A DNA stretch of 64,000 nt from Sphingomonas sp. (GTDB lineage Bacteria; Pseudomonadota; Alphaproteobacteria; Sphingomonadales; Sphingomonadaceae). Location: the NCBI GenBank assembly GCA_021732445.1, contig JAKFUZ010000009.1, positions 62,001 through 126,000 on the forward strand, written 5' to 3'. Under the pieces are notes generated by a model. That model saw only the letters and a program-made list of their open reading frames with translations. It was not told the origin of the DNA and ran no database searches. Below are positions 31,318 to 39,722 of the stretch, piece after piece; the first letter of the stretch is position 1, and each line of letters starts with the position of its first letter. Position numbers and translations under genes: made by a program.

Positions 31318-32348
31318 GACCTATCCATCAACCTTGGATGTGTCAGATTCGGTCGCGCTTCTGGAGGCACGATGGTCATGGCGGCTGCCAACCGTTCCAA
31401 CATGACCTCGACGAGCACATCCGGCCCCTCAATGACGATTTCCCCACCCCAGATAAACAGGTGCTCAGCCAGTTCACGCATCCCGCCAGTCGTGAAACGG
31501 ATGCGCAGTCCGCCATCGTCAAGTTCCTCAACCGACTGCGATCGGTGGAAACGCCACCCCCGCGCCCGGTCGGCGGAGGCAGGCGTCACACGCAGGACCA
31601 CGTCCTGCTTCTCGTCGCGCCACACGCCGAAGCTTTCGGTGAGCCAAGCGTCGATGTCCCAATCGTCCGGCGCGCAGCCCAGCTTTTCGCTGACTCGAAC
31701 GTCGATCATTCGGTCGAGCCGATAATAGACTGGCTGGTCATCACGACCCGGCATCTTGCCGATCAGATAGGCAAGCGGACCGTGGACCAGCCCATAGGGG
31801 ACGACGCGTCGCCATTTCGGCTCCGACCGCTCGTCGGTCGAATAGTGAAATTCGAGGCAACATCCAGCGAGGATGGCGCCTTGCACGAGGGTCATCGTCT
31901 CCGGGGCGACGGTCGCCACCGGTCCCGCCGTCACGATCGTCCGCTGCAACCGCGCAAGCGCATCAAGGTCTGGGTCCATCCGCCGCTTCTCGCGGTCGTC
32001 GAACGCGCCCTTCACCTTGGCGAGCAACGTGGCGAGCTGATCGGCGCGCGCGGTCTGGCCAGCTAGCCGTCGGCCATCGACCTCGGCCTGCAGCGCGGCG
32101 ACTTCGGCCGGCGTCGGTCGCGTGTAGACGCGCCGCAGGCTGTCGCGGATCAGGAAGCGCTTGCGGCGATCGTCGGCTACCTCGTCCAGATCGAAGTGCC
32201 GAGCGATGATGTCGCGCATCCGCTCGGCCGTCCGGCGGTTGACGCCGAGCCGCTCGGCCATCTCGTCGAGCGTCAACCCTTCGGTTGTTTCCGAAAGGGC
32301 GTGGACGAGCGCCAGCAACCGATCGAGCTTCGCCATCCTTTCGGTCAT
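31314..32348 (-). CDS. HTH-WYL transcriptional regulator, first gene of the defence operon
   Basis: About 344 residues from the ATG at 32348, which has GGAGG upstream; the open frame begins at 32417. The N-terminal DeoR-like helix-turn-helix reads EGLTLDEMAERLGVNRRTAERM. The WYL domain (about residues 165-240) includes LEFHYSTDERSEPKWRRV, YLIGKMPGRDDQPV and YYRLDRMIDVRVSEK, and a WCX-like C-terminus follows. WYL proteins such as BrxR and CapW repress defence operons and respond to nucleic acid or nucleotide ligands. Its position as first gene, coupled to the nuclease genes, suggests autoregulation of this seven-gene operon. Confidence 0.9.
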   Translation of the reverse strand: MTERMAKLDRLLALVHALSETTEGLTLDEMAERLGVNRRTAERMRDIIARHFDLDEVADDRRKRFLIRDSLRRVYTRPTPAEVAALQAEVDGRRLAGQTARADQLATLLAKVKGAFDDREKRRMDPDLDALARLQRTIVTAGPVATVAPETMTLVQGAILAGCCLEFHYSTDERSEPKWRRVVPYGLVHGPLAYLIGKMPGRDDQPVYYRLDRMIDVRVSEKLGCAPDDWDIDAWLTESFGVWRDEKQDVVLRVTPASADRARGWRFHRSQSVEELDDGGLRIRFTTGGMRELAEHLFIWGGEIVIEGPDVLVEVMLERLAAAMTIVPPEARPNLTHPRLMDRS

Positions 32349-32497
32349 CGCCAGCCCCTCCGTCCGAAATTGTCGCACGATCGGCGGGGACGCGCGTAAT
32401 GACAAGCCGCACCGCAATCTTATGTCGACTCTATGGTGCCATCACGATGGTAAAGCACAGCTCTGCGAGCCATAGCTCCCAGGAACCATGCTAGCGG

Positions 32498-32522
32498 TTG
32501 ACAAATCAGTTCTTAGTTGACA
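32498..32522 (+). promoter_or_regulatory. Repeated TTGACA elements in the divergent promoter region
   Basis: TTGACAAA occurs at 32498-32505 and 32517-32524, with a 19-base period start to start, in the 217-bp gap between the WYL-led operon and the divergent TIR operon. The spacing suggests an operator for the WYL or XRE regulator, or -35 boxes. No good -10 box follows at 17 bases, so the promoter reading is weak. Confidence 0.45.
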
Positions 32523-32565
32523 AAGATGTCCATACGCCCGATCCGACGGGCCGGGAGACACTTTG

Positions 32566-33177
32566 ATGCGGCCTTGGGATTACCATCAGGAGCTCACCGA
32601 AGAGCGACTCGTAAAAATTGCTCAGCTGCTTGCGGTGGGGCGTGGCAGCGCAGTCGACCGGTTTGATCCCACGATCGGTGACGACAACTGGACCTTGGGT
32701 GTATGTGCATACAACTATGGCTGCTTCCGGATCAATCAGGCTGCGGGGACGCCTGGCTTTGAGTGGTTAGGCGTCATTGACGCTGGCAAGCACTTCCAGT
32801 TCAGCGTCGGCGGGGTTCCGATGCGGTTCTGGCGTGGGGATCCGGCAGAGCCGACGGCCAAAATCGTGGTCGCTACCCCGTTCGAGCAATTGCTGCTCGA
32901 CCTGGAGCCCGGAGTTCCGACGGCAGGGATGTTGTTCCGCATCGGCGTGACAACTGATATCGACGGCGCTCTTTTGGGCGCGAGCTTCGTTGCCCTGCGC
33001 AACGATCAGCCGGAAACGGTTTGGCCATTGCCGCTCGCTGAAGCGGAGCCGCTGATAGTGTTGCTGGGCGATGAGCGGCCTGAAGGACGCGATCTGCCTC
33101 CGCCGTCTGTCGGCGACCTTGGGGACGACGAGATTTATCGCGACGATGAGGCCGGGTCCGGCCCTGACGGAGCTTAA
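32566..33177 (+). CDS. Unrecognised protein, first gene of the XRE-ImmA-TIR operon
   Basis: A 203-residue protein. The ATG at 32566 is preceded by GGGAG at eight bases; a TTG one codon earlier is less likely. No family is recognised. The middle has regular beta-strand-rich text (NWTLGVCAYNYGCFRI; FEWLGVIDAGKHFQFSVGGVPMRFW) and the last 40 residues are acidic and disordered (DDEIYRDDEAGSGPDG). No signal peptide or membrane span. The GTG of the protease gene follows after two bases, so the products are probably made together. A sensor or inhibitor for the protease-TIR pair is a reasonable guess only. Confidence 0.75.
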   Translation: MRPWDYHQELTEERLVKIAQLLAVGRGSAVDRFDPTIGDDNWTLGVCAYNYGCFRINQAAGTPGFEWLGVIDAGKHFQFSVGGVPMRFWRGDPAEPTAKIVVATPFEQLLLDLEPGVPTAGMLFRIGVTTDIDGALLGASFVALRNDQPETVWPLPLAEAEPLIVLLGDERPEGRDLPPPSVGDLGDDEIYRDDEAGSGPDGA

Positions 33178-33179
33178 TC

Positions 33180-34337
33180 GTGCCAACGAAGGGCAACACG
33201 CCGGACCGCGGTCTGGCCGATGGTGCGCGGGCGTTTCATGGCGATAAGCTGCGACTGGCGAGGCTACTCGGTGGTCTTTCGCTCGATGAACTGGGGGGAT
33301 CGGTGGCGACGAGCCGTCAGTTCGTTCATCAACTCGAAACCGGCGCGAAGGAACCGACAGACGAAATGCGGGACGCTCTTGCCGCAGTCCTGAAGGTTAC
33401 GCCTGCGTTCTTTTCGACGCCAGCGATCAATCCCGTGCGCGAGGAAGATTGCCATTTTCGTCGGCTAGCCAGCGCTCCACGTGGATTAGTTGCTCAGGCT
33501 GTGGCGCGGGGGACGGCCTTAGAAGCGCTGGTGAACGGGCTTGAAGCTCTAGTGCGATTGCCGAACGTGGACTTTCCGGAATCGGCACGGCCGGAAGGTT
33601 CCGATGCGATCGAGCGTGTTGCCGAGGACGCTCGGCGACATTGGGGGCTTGGCCTTGATGGTCCGATCACCAACATGACCCGTGTTTTGGAGAATGCGGG
33701 CGCAGTGGTTGTTCAATTCGACGATCTCACCGAGCGCATTGACGCTTTGTCGATGGCACGGCGCCGACCGATCGTCGTCCGTTCGACCGCTAAGGCAGCG
33801 GGTGTTCGTTTACGCTTCGATCTCGCGCATGAGGCCGCTCACCTAATCATGCATCAGGGCATTGTCACGGGCGATAGCGTGACGGAAGGTGAGGCGCACC
33901 GCTTCGCCGGAGCTTTTCTGATTCCGCGAGTCGCCTTTGCACGGGAATTCCCGCGGACAAGACGAATGCTCGACTGGAACGCCCTGTTCGCGATGAAGCT
34001 GCGCTGGAAGGTTTCGGTGCGCGCTATTGCACGACGCGCGTTCGATCTTGGGCTTATCGATGCCGCGCAATATCGGACTGCCAACATCCAGCTGGTAAAG
34101 ACTGGACAGGCGAAGGCAGAGCGACACGACGACCGAATCGCGATCGAGGAACCCGAATTGTTGAGCTCGGCTGTCGCTTGGCTTTCAAAAAGGGACGGGA
34201 TCGATCTGCATCGCCTGCTTGCCGGCCTCGGCATGGCTCCTGAGTTGTTTACCCAGTTGACCGGTCAGCCCCTTCATCCACTTCCGGACAATGTCGTGTC
34301 ATTGCCCATGGCCGTTTCGAAAAGTCGGCCGTCATGA
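33180..34337 (+). CDS. XRE-family regulator fused to an ImmA/IrrE-type metallopeptidase
   Basis: A 385-residue protein. Residues 20-75 form a helix-turn-helix (LRLARLLGGLSLDELGG; SRQFVHQLETGAKEPTDEM). Residues 195-260 form the zinc peptidase: LRFDLAHEAAHLIMH with HExxH near residue 216, then EGEAHRFAGAFLIPR with the third ligand. Such proteins cleave or inactivate phage-type repressors on damage or infection signals. The start codon is GTG. The stop overlaps the TIR start by four bases (ATGA). By analogy with ImmA-ImmR switches it could release TIR activity or expression; that is inference. Confidence 0.9.
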   Translation: MPTKGNTPDRGLADGARAFHGDKLRLARLLGGLSLDELGGSVATSRQFVHQLETGAKEPTDEMRDALAAVLKVTPAFFSTPAINPVREEDCHFRRLASAPRGLVAQAVARGTALEALVNGLEALVRLPNVDFPESARPEGSDAIERVAEDARRHWGLGLDGPITNMTRVLENAGAVVVQFDDLTERIDALSMARRRPIVVRSTAKAAGVRLRFDLAHEAAHLIMHQGIVTGDSVTEGEAHRFAGAFLIPRVAFAREFPRTRRMLDWNALFAMKLRWKVSVRAIARRAFDLGLIDAAQYRTANIQLVKTGQAKAERHDDRIAIEEPELLSSAVAWLSKRDGIDLHRLLAGLGMAPELFTQLTGQPLHPLPDNVVSLPMAVSKSRPS

Positions 34338-35323
34338 CAACCGGTTTCATCTCCTACACCCACGCCGACAGCGCGCTGAAGGAGCAATTTGTGCGGCATC
34401 TTGCCCCGCTGCGGCGCGAAGGCCTGATCGATTTGTGGCACGATGGAATGCTCCGGCCAGGCGAGCATCTCGACCCGGCTGTTCAGACCGCCCTGGCGGC
34501 GTCTAACGTCGTGATCCTGCTGGTGTCGGCGGATTTCATCGCCTCGGAATACTGTTATGAGCAGGAGATGCTGCGGGCGTTCGCGCGCCAGCGGGACGGC
34601 AGGGCTCGCGTAATCCCGATCATTTTGCGCCCCTGTCAATGGAAGGGCGTTCCCATCGGCAACAATGAGACGCTGTCGGAATTCTTAGCGCTGCCCAAGG
34701 ATGGCAAGGCAGTCATCAACTGGTCTGACGCCGACACCGCATTCGACAATGCCGCCGGTGCAATACGCGAAATGCTAAAAGCCGATGGCGGAAACAGCTC
34801 ACCGGCCTTCGCGGCCCGTGGTCGTGTCCCGACGGCTCCCGCGGCCGACCCGATATCTCGCTCGGTCCGTTCGACTAATACGCTTGGCATCGTCGCGAAG
34901 CCGACCGATCTGGATCGTGACCGTTTTCTGCGCAGTGGTTTCGCCACCACTGCAGCGTTGTTCGAGCAAAAGCTTGCCGAGCTGAACGCATCTGACCCGC
35001 GCATCAATACCGACTTCGAACGGATCGACAGCCGCTCGTTCGCGGCTAGCGTCTATCTTGACGGCAAGCGTGTCGGCCAAGTCAGCATATGGCACGGGAG
35101 CGACATGTGGCGGAACGCACTCTGCCTGAGCTATGATTCTGCGACCAGCTCGCGGAATTCGATGAACGACTGGCTTCCCTTGGAGGACACGCAGCAGGGT
35201 CTCGCCTTCGGCACAAGCAACACGATGTCACGCCGCAATGCCGACGGGCCGCTCGATGCCCATGGCGCGGCGACATACTTTTGGGAAAACTTTCTAGATC
35301 AGGTCCGCAGCCGCATCCGTTGA
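34334..35323 (+). CDS. TIR-domain effector protein
   Basis: A 329-residue protein. The N-terminal TIR domain (about 1-145) begins MTTGFISYTHADSALKEQF, followed by IDLWHDGMLRPGEHLD, VVILLVSADFIASEYCYEQE with the conserved glutamate near residue 76, and RVIPIILRPCQWKGVP. The C-terminal 150 residues are unrecognised (FERIDSRSFAASVYLDGKR; DMWRNALCLSYDSA). Bacterial TIR domains deplete NAD or make cyclic ADP-ribose signals during phage defence. It is coupled to the protease gene upstream. Its last 30 bases overlap the end of the convergent methyltransferase gene. Confidence 0.9.
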   Translation: MTTGFISYTHADSALKEQFVRHLAPLRREGLIDLWHDGMLRPGEHLDPAVQTALAASNVVILLVSADFIASEYCYEQEMLRAFARQRDGRARVIPIILRPCQWKGVPIGNNETLSEFLALPKDGKAVINWSDADTAFDNAAGAIREMLKADGGNSSPAFAARGRVPTAPAADPISRSVRSTNTLGIVAKPTDLDRDRFLRSGFATTAALFEQKLAELNASDPRINTDFERIDSRSFAASVYLDGKRVGQVSIWHGSDMWRNALCLSYDSATSSRNSMNDWLPLEDTQQGLAFGTSNTMSRRNADGPLDAHGAATYFWENFLDQVRSRIR

Positions 35324-38300
35324 GCTCGGCTCGGTCGGCATTGGTGACGCCAGCGGCATGCGTGGGGGGGCGGTTCGCCACATGAGGGCGATGTCTTCCG
35401 GCGTCAGGCCATAGGCGCGGTTGACGATATCGGAGAGTGTGCGTTCGTCGCCAAGAGCGGCGGCCCGGGCGGTGCGGGCAGGTTCTGCGGTTTCGGCGAA
35501 GTTCTCACGCAATTGCGCCTGCCGCGATGCGGTTAATGGCAGACGCTTGGGCAACGCGGCGCGCACTGCCGCGACGAAGCCGTCGCTGTCGAGGCGGCTG
35601 GCTTCACCGAGCAATCCAGGCAGCTTTGCCAAGCCTATTTCCAGTCGAAGCCAATCGGCGAGCGCACGATCAGCCGTGCGGATAGTGCGCGTCACAGCCG
35701 CCAAGCGCGAGACCGTATCGCTAACGGCAGACCGCTCGTTATCGATCGCGGCTGGAATCGGATAGGATTCGACGAACGAGCTGAAATACCGCAGCGCTTC
35801 ATCCTTGCCGTGCTGTGCGCGACGCCAAGAATACCACCAGCCCAAAGGCGCATTGAGGACCGCAGCGAGAACGGGATCGCCGGAGGGTATGAAATATCCG
35901 GTATTGTTGGTGAGCCTCTCGGCAACGTCGATGCCGAACGAGGACGACCACGTGATGTCGTTGTAGAAAATGCGCGGCTCAGCAAACGCGTGATAATAAG
36001 CACACGGTCGCAGCTCCCACCAGAAGCGGCCGTGGTCCTCGCGATGGCGTAACCCCTTGCGCTTGCCGGTCTTGGGGTCCGGCAAACTTTCGAACAGTTT
36101 GAAGTGTCGATGCAGGCTTGGAAAGGCATCGGCGAAGATCGCTTCAGCAGCCTGTTCGGTCGCCACGCCCGCCCATGGCCAGGCAAAATCGCTGCTCGAC
36201 TTCATCACGATCATCCACAGGCCTGCCCAGTCCGGCAGCCAACGATCGATGTCCTGCCCGCGCAAATAGGGCTTGATCACCTCGGCCGCGCGGCCGTCCT
36301 CGGCGATCAAGCGTTCCTTGGTTGCCGTGTCGATCAGGAAGGCTTCGTTGAAGCCGGTCTTGATGCCATAGAGCGGCTTCACTCCCGCATAATCGACCAG
36401 CGGCACGCCGTTCGCCCTGATCTTCGCCAGCAGCGCGGCAACGTCGGGCGGCTCGAGCGACCAGGGATCGGCGGTGAGCGTATCGCGGCGCGACAGATAG
36501 GTCGCCGCCTGCACGGCTTCGGCCAGCCCGCTACGCGGCACATCGTCGCGCGGGATGACGGCCAAGTCGAACATTTCAGGCACGGGTCCGGCGTCGGGCT
36601 TGCGCACGGCGATGATGCACGGGAACACGTCGGCGTCAGGGAAGAAGCGCTTGGCGTGGCCGAAATCGGCCATGAACTCGACCCAGGCGTCCTCGGCGAA
36701 CAGCCGCCGCAGCCCTTCGGCATAGCCCGCCTTCAACCACTTGTTGGTGACAACATAGGCCATGCGTCCGCCCGGCCGCAGCAGCTTCAGCCCCTGCTCA
36801 TAGAAATACACATAGAGGTCAGCCGTGCCGGCGAAGCTGCCATAGGCGCGTTCCAGCGAGGGCTTGATCGAGCTGATCATCTCCTGCCGCACATAAGGCG
36901 GGTTGCCGATCACGGCATCGAACCCGCCGCTGCGCCCCTGCGACGCGAGGTCGCGCCAGACGCCGGGAAAGGCGATCTCCCAATTCAGGAACCGGTGCTC
37001 GTCCGCCAACGCGCGCGCCTCGCGCACCAAAGCATCCGCCATCAATCGACGACGATCGTCAGGACGGGCCGAGGGCAGCAGGCTGGCTTGCGCCGAAGGC
37101 TCGATAGCCCCGTCGCGCAGAGCCGGGTCGGCAATCTCGATAGCACCGGTTGCGATCATCGCAGGGTCACCGAAGCTCCCCTCCAGGACCATCTTGAAGG
37201 CTTCGGCTCGCGCATAACGGCGTTCGGCCTCTGCTGCCTTGGCCAGCGCCTTCTCGACCTTGGCCAGCGCCTTGGCCTTCACGGCGCGCTCTTTGTCATC
37301 GCCCTCGGCCATCTGCGCAACAGTGGCGCGCCCGACGGTTGCAATCTGCTCGGCCGATTCGCGGATGCGCGCCGGGGCGTCGTCGAACACGCCCATCAAC
37401 GTGTCCGCCTCTACCATGCTCAGCAGGGCGTCGATCGGCGCGCTGGCTTCGGCCACCGTGCCGAACAGCGCCTTGGACTGTTCGACCTCGGCAATGTCAT
37501 TGTCAGGGATCGTTTCGATCTGCGCCATCGCTGCGGCAACATTGTCGATCATAGCGAGATGCCGGTTGACCATCAGCGACCCGCGATTGGCGAGCCACAG
37601 GCTGGTCGGCCGCACCCAAGCGCCGAGCACGCTGTTGCCGCAGCGTAGATGGTGATCAAGGAACGACAGCGGTGCCCCGACAGTGAAGCTGTGCAACCAG
37701 AGCGCGACCTTGGCGAGCTCGACAGCCATGGGATTGAGGTCGACGCCGTAGATACAACGCTTCAGCACCATGCGGCGGACGATGTGCGGATCGTCGAGCT
37801 GTTCGGCGACGATCGGCCAGCCATGCTCGCTTGCCCGCGCGAGGATGTCGGCGCGCAGTGCGGCGATGCGTTCAACCAACGGCGACACATAGCCGCCGCC
37901 AGCGGCAATGGCCGCGTCTTCGGTTGCCTTGAAGACCTTGTCAGACAGCCAGTCGACCAGGCTGACGAGAAAGTGGCCGGAACCCATCGCCGGATCAACG
38001 ATCTTCAGGTCGAGCATGCGCGTCGCGGGGTCGAGCGCCGCGAGCGCATCGCCGGTGGTGCCAGCGGCAACGGCGTTGGCGAAGGCGCTGGTCACTTCAT
38101 CAACCAGCGGGCCAACCGCACGCTCGATGATCAGCCCGACGAGATCTTCCGGGGTATAATAGGAACCCGAACGATGCCGGGCGCTGTTGTCCGCCCGTGG
38201 CCGGACACCGCCCGCGCCGTCCGCCTCGACAGCATATTCGAGGATCGATTCGTAGATCGAGCCGAGCTGCTGCACCGACAAGTCGCGGTAGTTGATGTAG

Positions 38301-39583
38301 CGCGGGCGTGGATGGGCGGGCGGCGCGGCGGGCCTGTGCGATAACAGGAAAATCACCTCGCTCGTCACGGCATCCGGCAGCCGCACTCGACCGAGCAGCG
38401 GTGCGTTCGCCGGATCGAATAGGCCACCGTTGTAAGGTGGTATGCCAAGCTCGTCGTCACCCTCGGCAATTGCGCCGAAGATTGTCTCAAGCCGACCCCA
38501 ATATTCCGTGCTGCGTGCAGCGGGCGCGATGCCCTGCTCGCGCGCGTCCGCGATTTCCAGGCGCATGCGGGTCAGGCTGTAGCGGGCATAGGGGCCCCGC
38601 TCGTCCGGTAGCAGGTTACGATCCTCTGCGTAGAGGATGAACAGCAACCGGTAGAGCAAAACGAGCGCGCCCGATCGCACCTCTTCGAGATAGGCATCGC
38701 CAGCGCTTTCCGGGCGGGCGCGATCGTGTTTTGGTAACGCGCGCACAAGCAACGGGAAGACGCGGTCGAAGACGACGTCGGACAGATCGCGCGCGACCCG
38801 CTCTTCCCACTGCCGCGCATCGACCAACGCCTGGTCATGGAACGAGCGCCCCTGTTCCGCAGGCAGGAACGCCGCCCGACCGAACAGCAGCAGAAACAGG
38901 CGCAGTGCGTGGTCGGCGGTGACGTCGGTATCGAGCAGATCAGGTGTGCAACCGGGGAGGTCGAACACCTTGCCGAGATCGATCTCGAGATAGTCGTCCG
39001 CAACCGAAAGCGCACCCTGCCAATAGAGCCGCCAATGTCGGCCGTTGGTCAGGATGCCCCAGCGCATTTTGCCCTGCGTGATGACGTCGGCACGGCTGAG
39101 GTAATGCATCAGTTGTGCGGCCGGCACACCCTGATCGCCTTGCGCGGCGCGGTCCAGCGGTCGGTTCCAACGCTTGGCCTCAACTAGCGCGGCCCCGTGG
39201 CGGAAACGCTGCCACGGATCGAGCCCGGCGGCGGCCTCGTCGGCTTCTCCATCCGGGAACAGCAAGGCATCCGGCACGTCGTTGCGGCCGCGCGCATCCA
39301 TTCGCTGCTGCACCGAGATGTGGTCCCATCCCAGCAGGCGCAGCACCGGATAGACCAGCTTCTCCTCGGTCTCGGCTTCAACGGGGGCCTTGCGCTTGGT
39401 GAGTGAAGTGAGCAGTTCACCAATCTGCTCGCGCGCACGATCAACGGATTGCTCGGTGAGTTCGCGCCATGGGGCACTCTCATGAATGCCCTCCGTCAGC
39501 CAATCTCTCGTGAACAACCCACCCTGCAGCACGTGCGTCAATCTCCCCAGAGAAACGCATAGCCGATTGTGATCGCGCGGCAA
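35294..39583 (-). CDS. Single-chain restriction-modification protein, N6-adenine methyltransferase (Eco57I/type IIG-like)
   Basis: Up to 1429 residues. The N-terminal nuclease-like domain has VYPVLRLLGWDHISVQQR, DVPDALLFPDGE and GAALVEAKRWNRPLD (residues 85-140), a PD-(D/E)XK pattern. The methyltransferase has motif I DPAMGSGHFLVSL near 533 and motif IV IGNPPYVRQEM near 894. The C-terminus would hold the target recognition domain (KGLRHREDHGRFWWELRPC; TNNTGYFIPSG). The start is uncertain: TTG at 39583, or GTG at 39532 with GGGGAG upstream. No separate specificity subunit is nearby, so it probably acts alone. Its 3' end overlaps the TIR gene by 30 bases. Confidence 0.85.
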   Translation of the reverse strand: MPRDHNRLCVSLGRLTHVLQGGLFTRDWLTEGIHESAPWRELTEQSVDRAREQIGELLTSLTKRKAPVEAETEEKLVYPVLRLLGWDHISVQQRMDARGRNDVPDALLFPDGEADEAAAGLDPWQRFRHGAALVEAKRWNRPLDRAAQGDQGVPAAQLMHYLSRADVITQGKMRWGILTNGRHWRLYWQGALSVADDYLEIDLGKVFDLPGCTPDLLDTDVTADHALRLFLLLFGRAAFLPAEQGRSFHDQALVDARQWEERVARDLSDVVFDRVFPLLVRALPKHDRARPESAGDAYLEEVRSGALVLLYRLLFILYAEDRNLLPDERGPYARYSLTRMRLEIADAREQGIAPAARSTEYWGRLETIFGAIAEGDDELGIPPYNGGLFDPANAPLLGRVRLPDAVTSEVIFLLSHRPAAPPAHPRPRYINYRDLSVQQLGSIYESILEYAVEADGAGGVRPRADNSARHRSGSYYTPEDLVGLIIERAVGPLVDEVTSAFANAVAAGTTGDALAALDPATRMLDLKIVDPAMGSGHFLVSLVDWLSDKVFKATEDAAIAAGGGYVSPLVERIAALRADILARASEHGWPIVAEQLDDPHIVRRMVLKRCIYGVDLNPMAVELAKVALWLHSFTVGAPLSFLDHHLRCGNSVLGAWVRPTSLWLANRGSLMVNRHLAMIDNVAAAMAQIETIPDNDIAEVEQSKALFGTVAEASAPIDALLSMVEADTLMGVFDDAPARIRESAEQIATVGRATVAQMAEGDDKERAVKAKALAKVEKALAKAAEAERRYARAEAFKMVLEGSFGDPAMIATGAIEIADPALRDGAIEPSAQASLLPSARPDDRRRLMADALVREARALADEHRFLNWEIAFPGVWRDLASQGRSGGFDAVIGNPPYVRQEMISSIKPSLERAYGSFAGTADLYVYFYEQGLKLLRPGGRMAYVVTNKWLKAGYAEGLRRLFAEDAWVEFMADFGHAKRFFPDADVFPCIIAVRKPDAGPVPEMFDLAVIPRDDVPRSGLAEAVQAATYLSRRDTLTADPWSLEPPDVAALLAKIRANGVPLVDYAGVKPLYGIKTGFNEAFLIDTATKERLIAEDGRAAEVIKPYLRGQDIDRWLPDWAGLWMIVMKSSSDFAWPWAGVATEQAAEAIFADAFPSLHRHFKLFESLPDPKTGKRKGLRHREDHGRFWWELRPCAYYHAFAEPRIFYNDITWSSSFGIDVAERLTNNTGYFIPSGDPVLAAVLNAPLGWWYSWRRAQHGKDEALRYFSSFVESYPIPAAIDNERSAVSDTVSRLAAVTRTIRTADRALADWLRLEIGLAKLPGLLGEASRLDSDGFVAAVRAALPKRLPLTASRQAQLRENFAETAEPARTARAAALGDERTLSDIVNRAYGLTPEDIALMWRTAPPRMPLASPMPTEPSSTDAAADLI

Positions 39584-39722
39584 TGTCGAGACTCACAGGA
39601 CATCTGTTTTCAACAAGTAAGGCGCCAGTCTATGCGTGGGTCGCGCAGCCAGATTGTTGCGCGAATGAGGGGCCAGCGACGCAAAGTCGCGAGGCCAGCC
39701 GCAAAGTGACCAACGCTGAAGA

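Noticed and set aside
22079..39583. Assignment of the island to BREX, DISARM or Dnd systems.
   Set aside because: No PglZ, DrmA/DrmB or DndC-like genes are present; the WYL gene and a lone methyltransferase are not enough.
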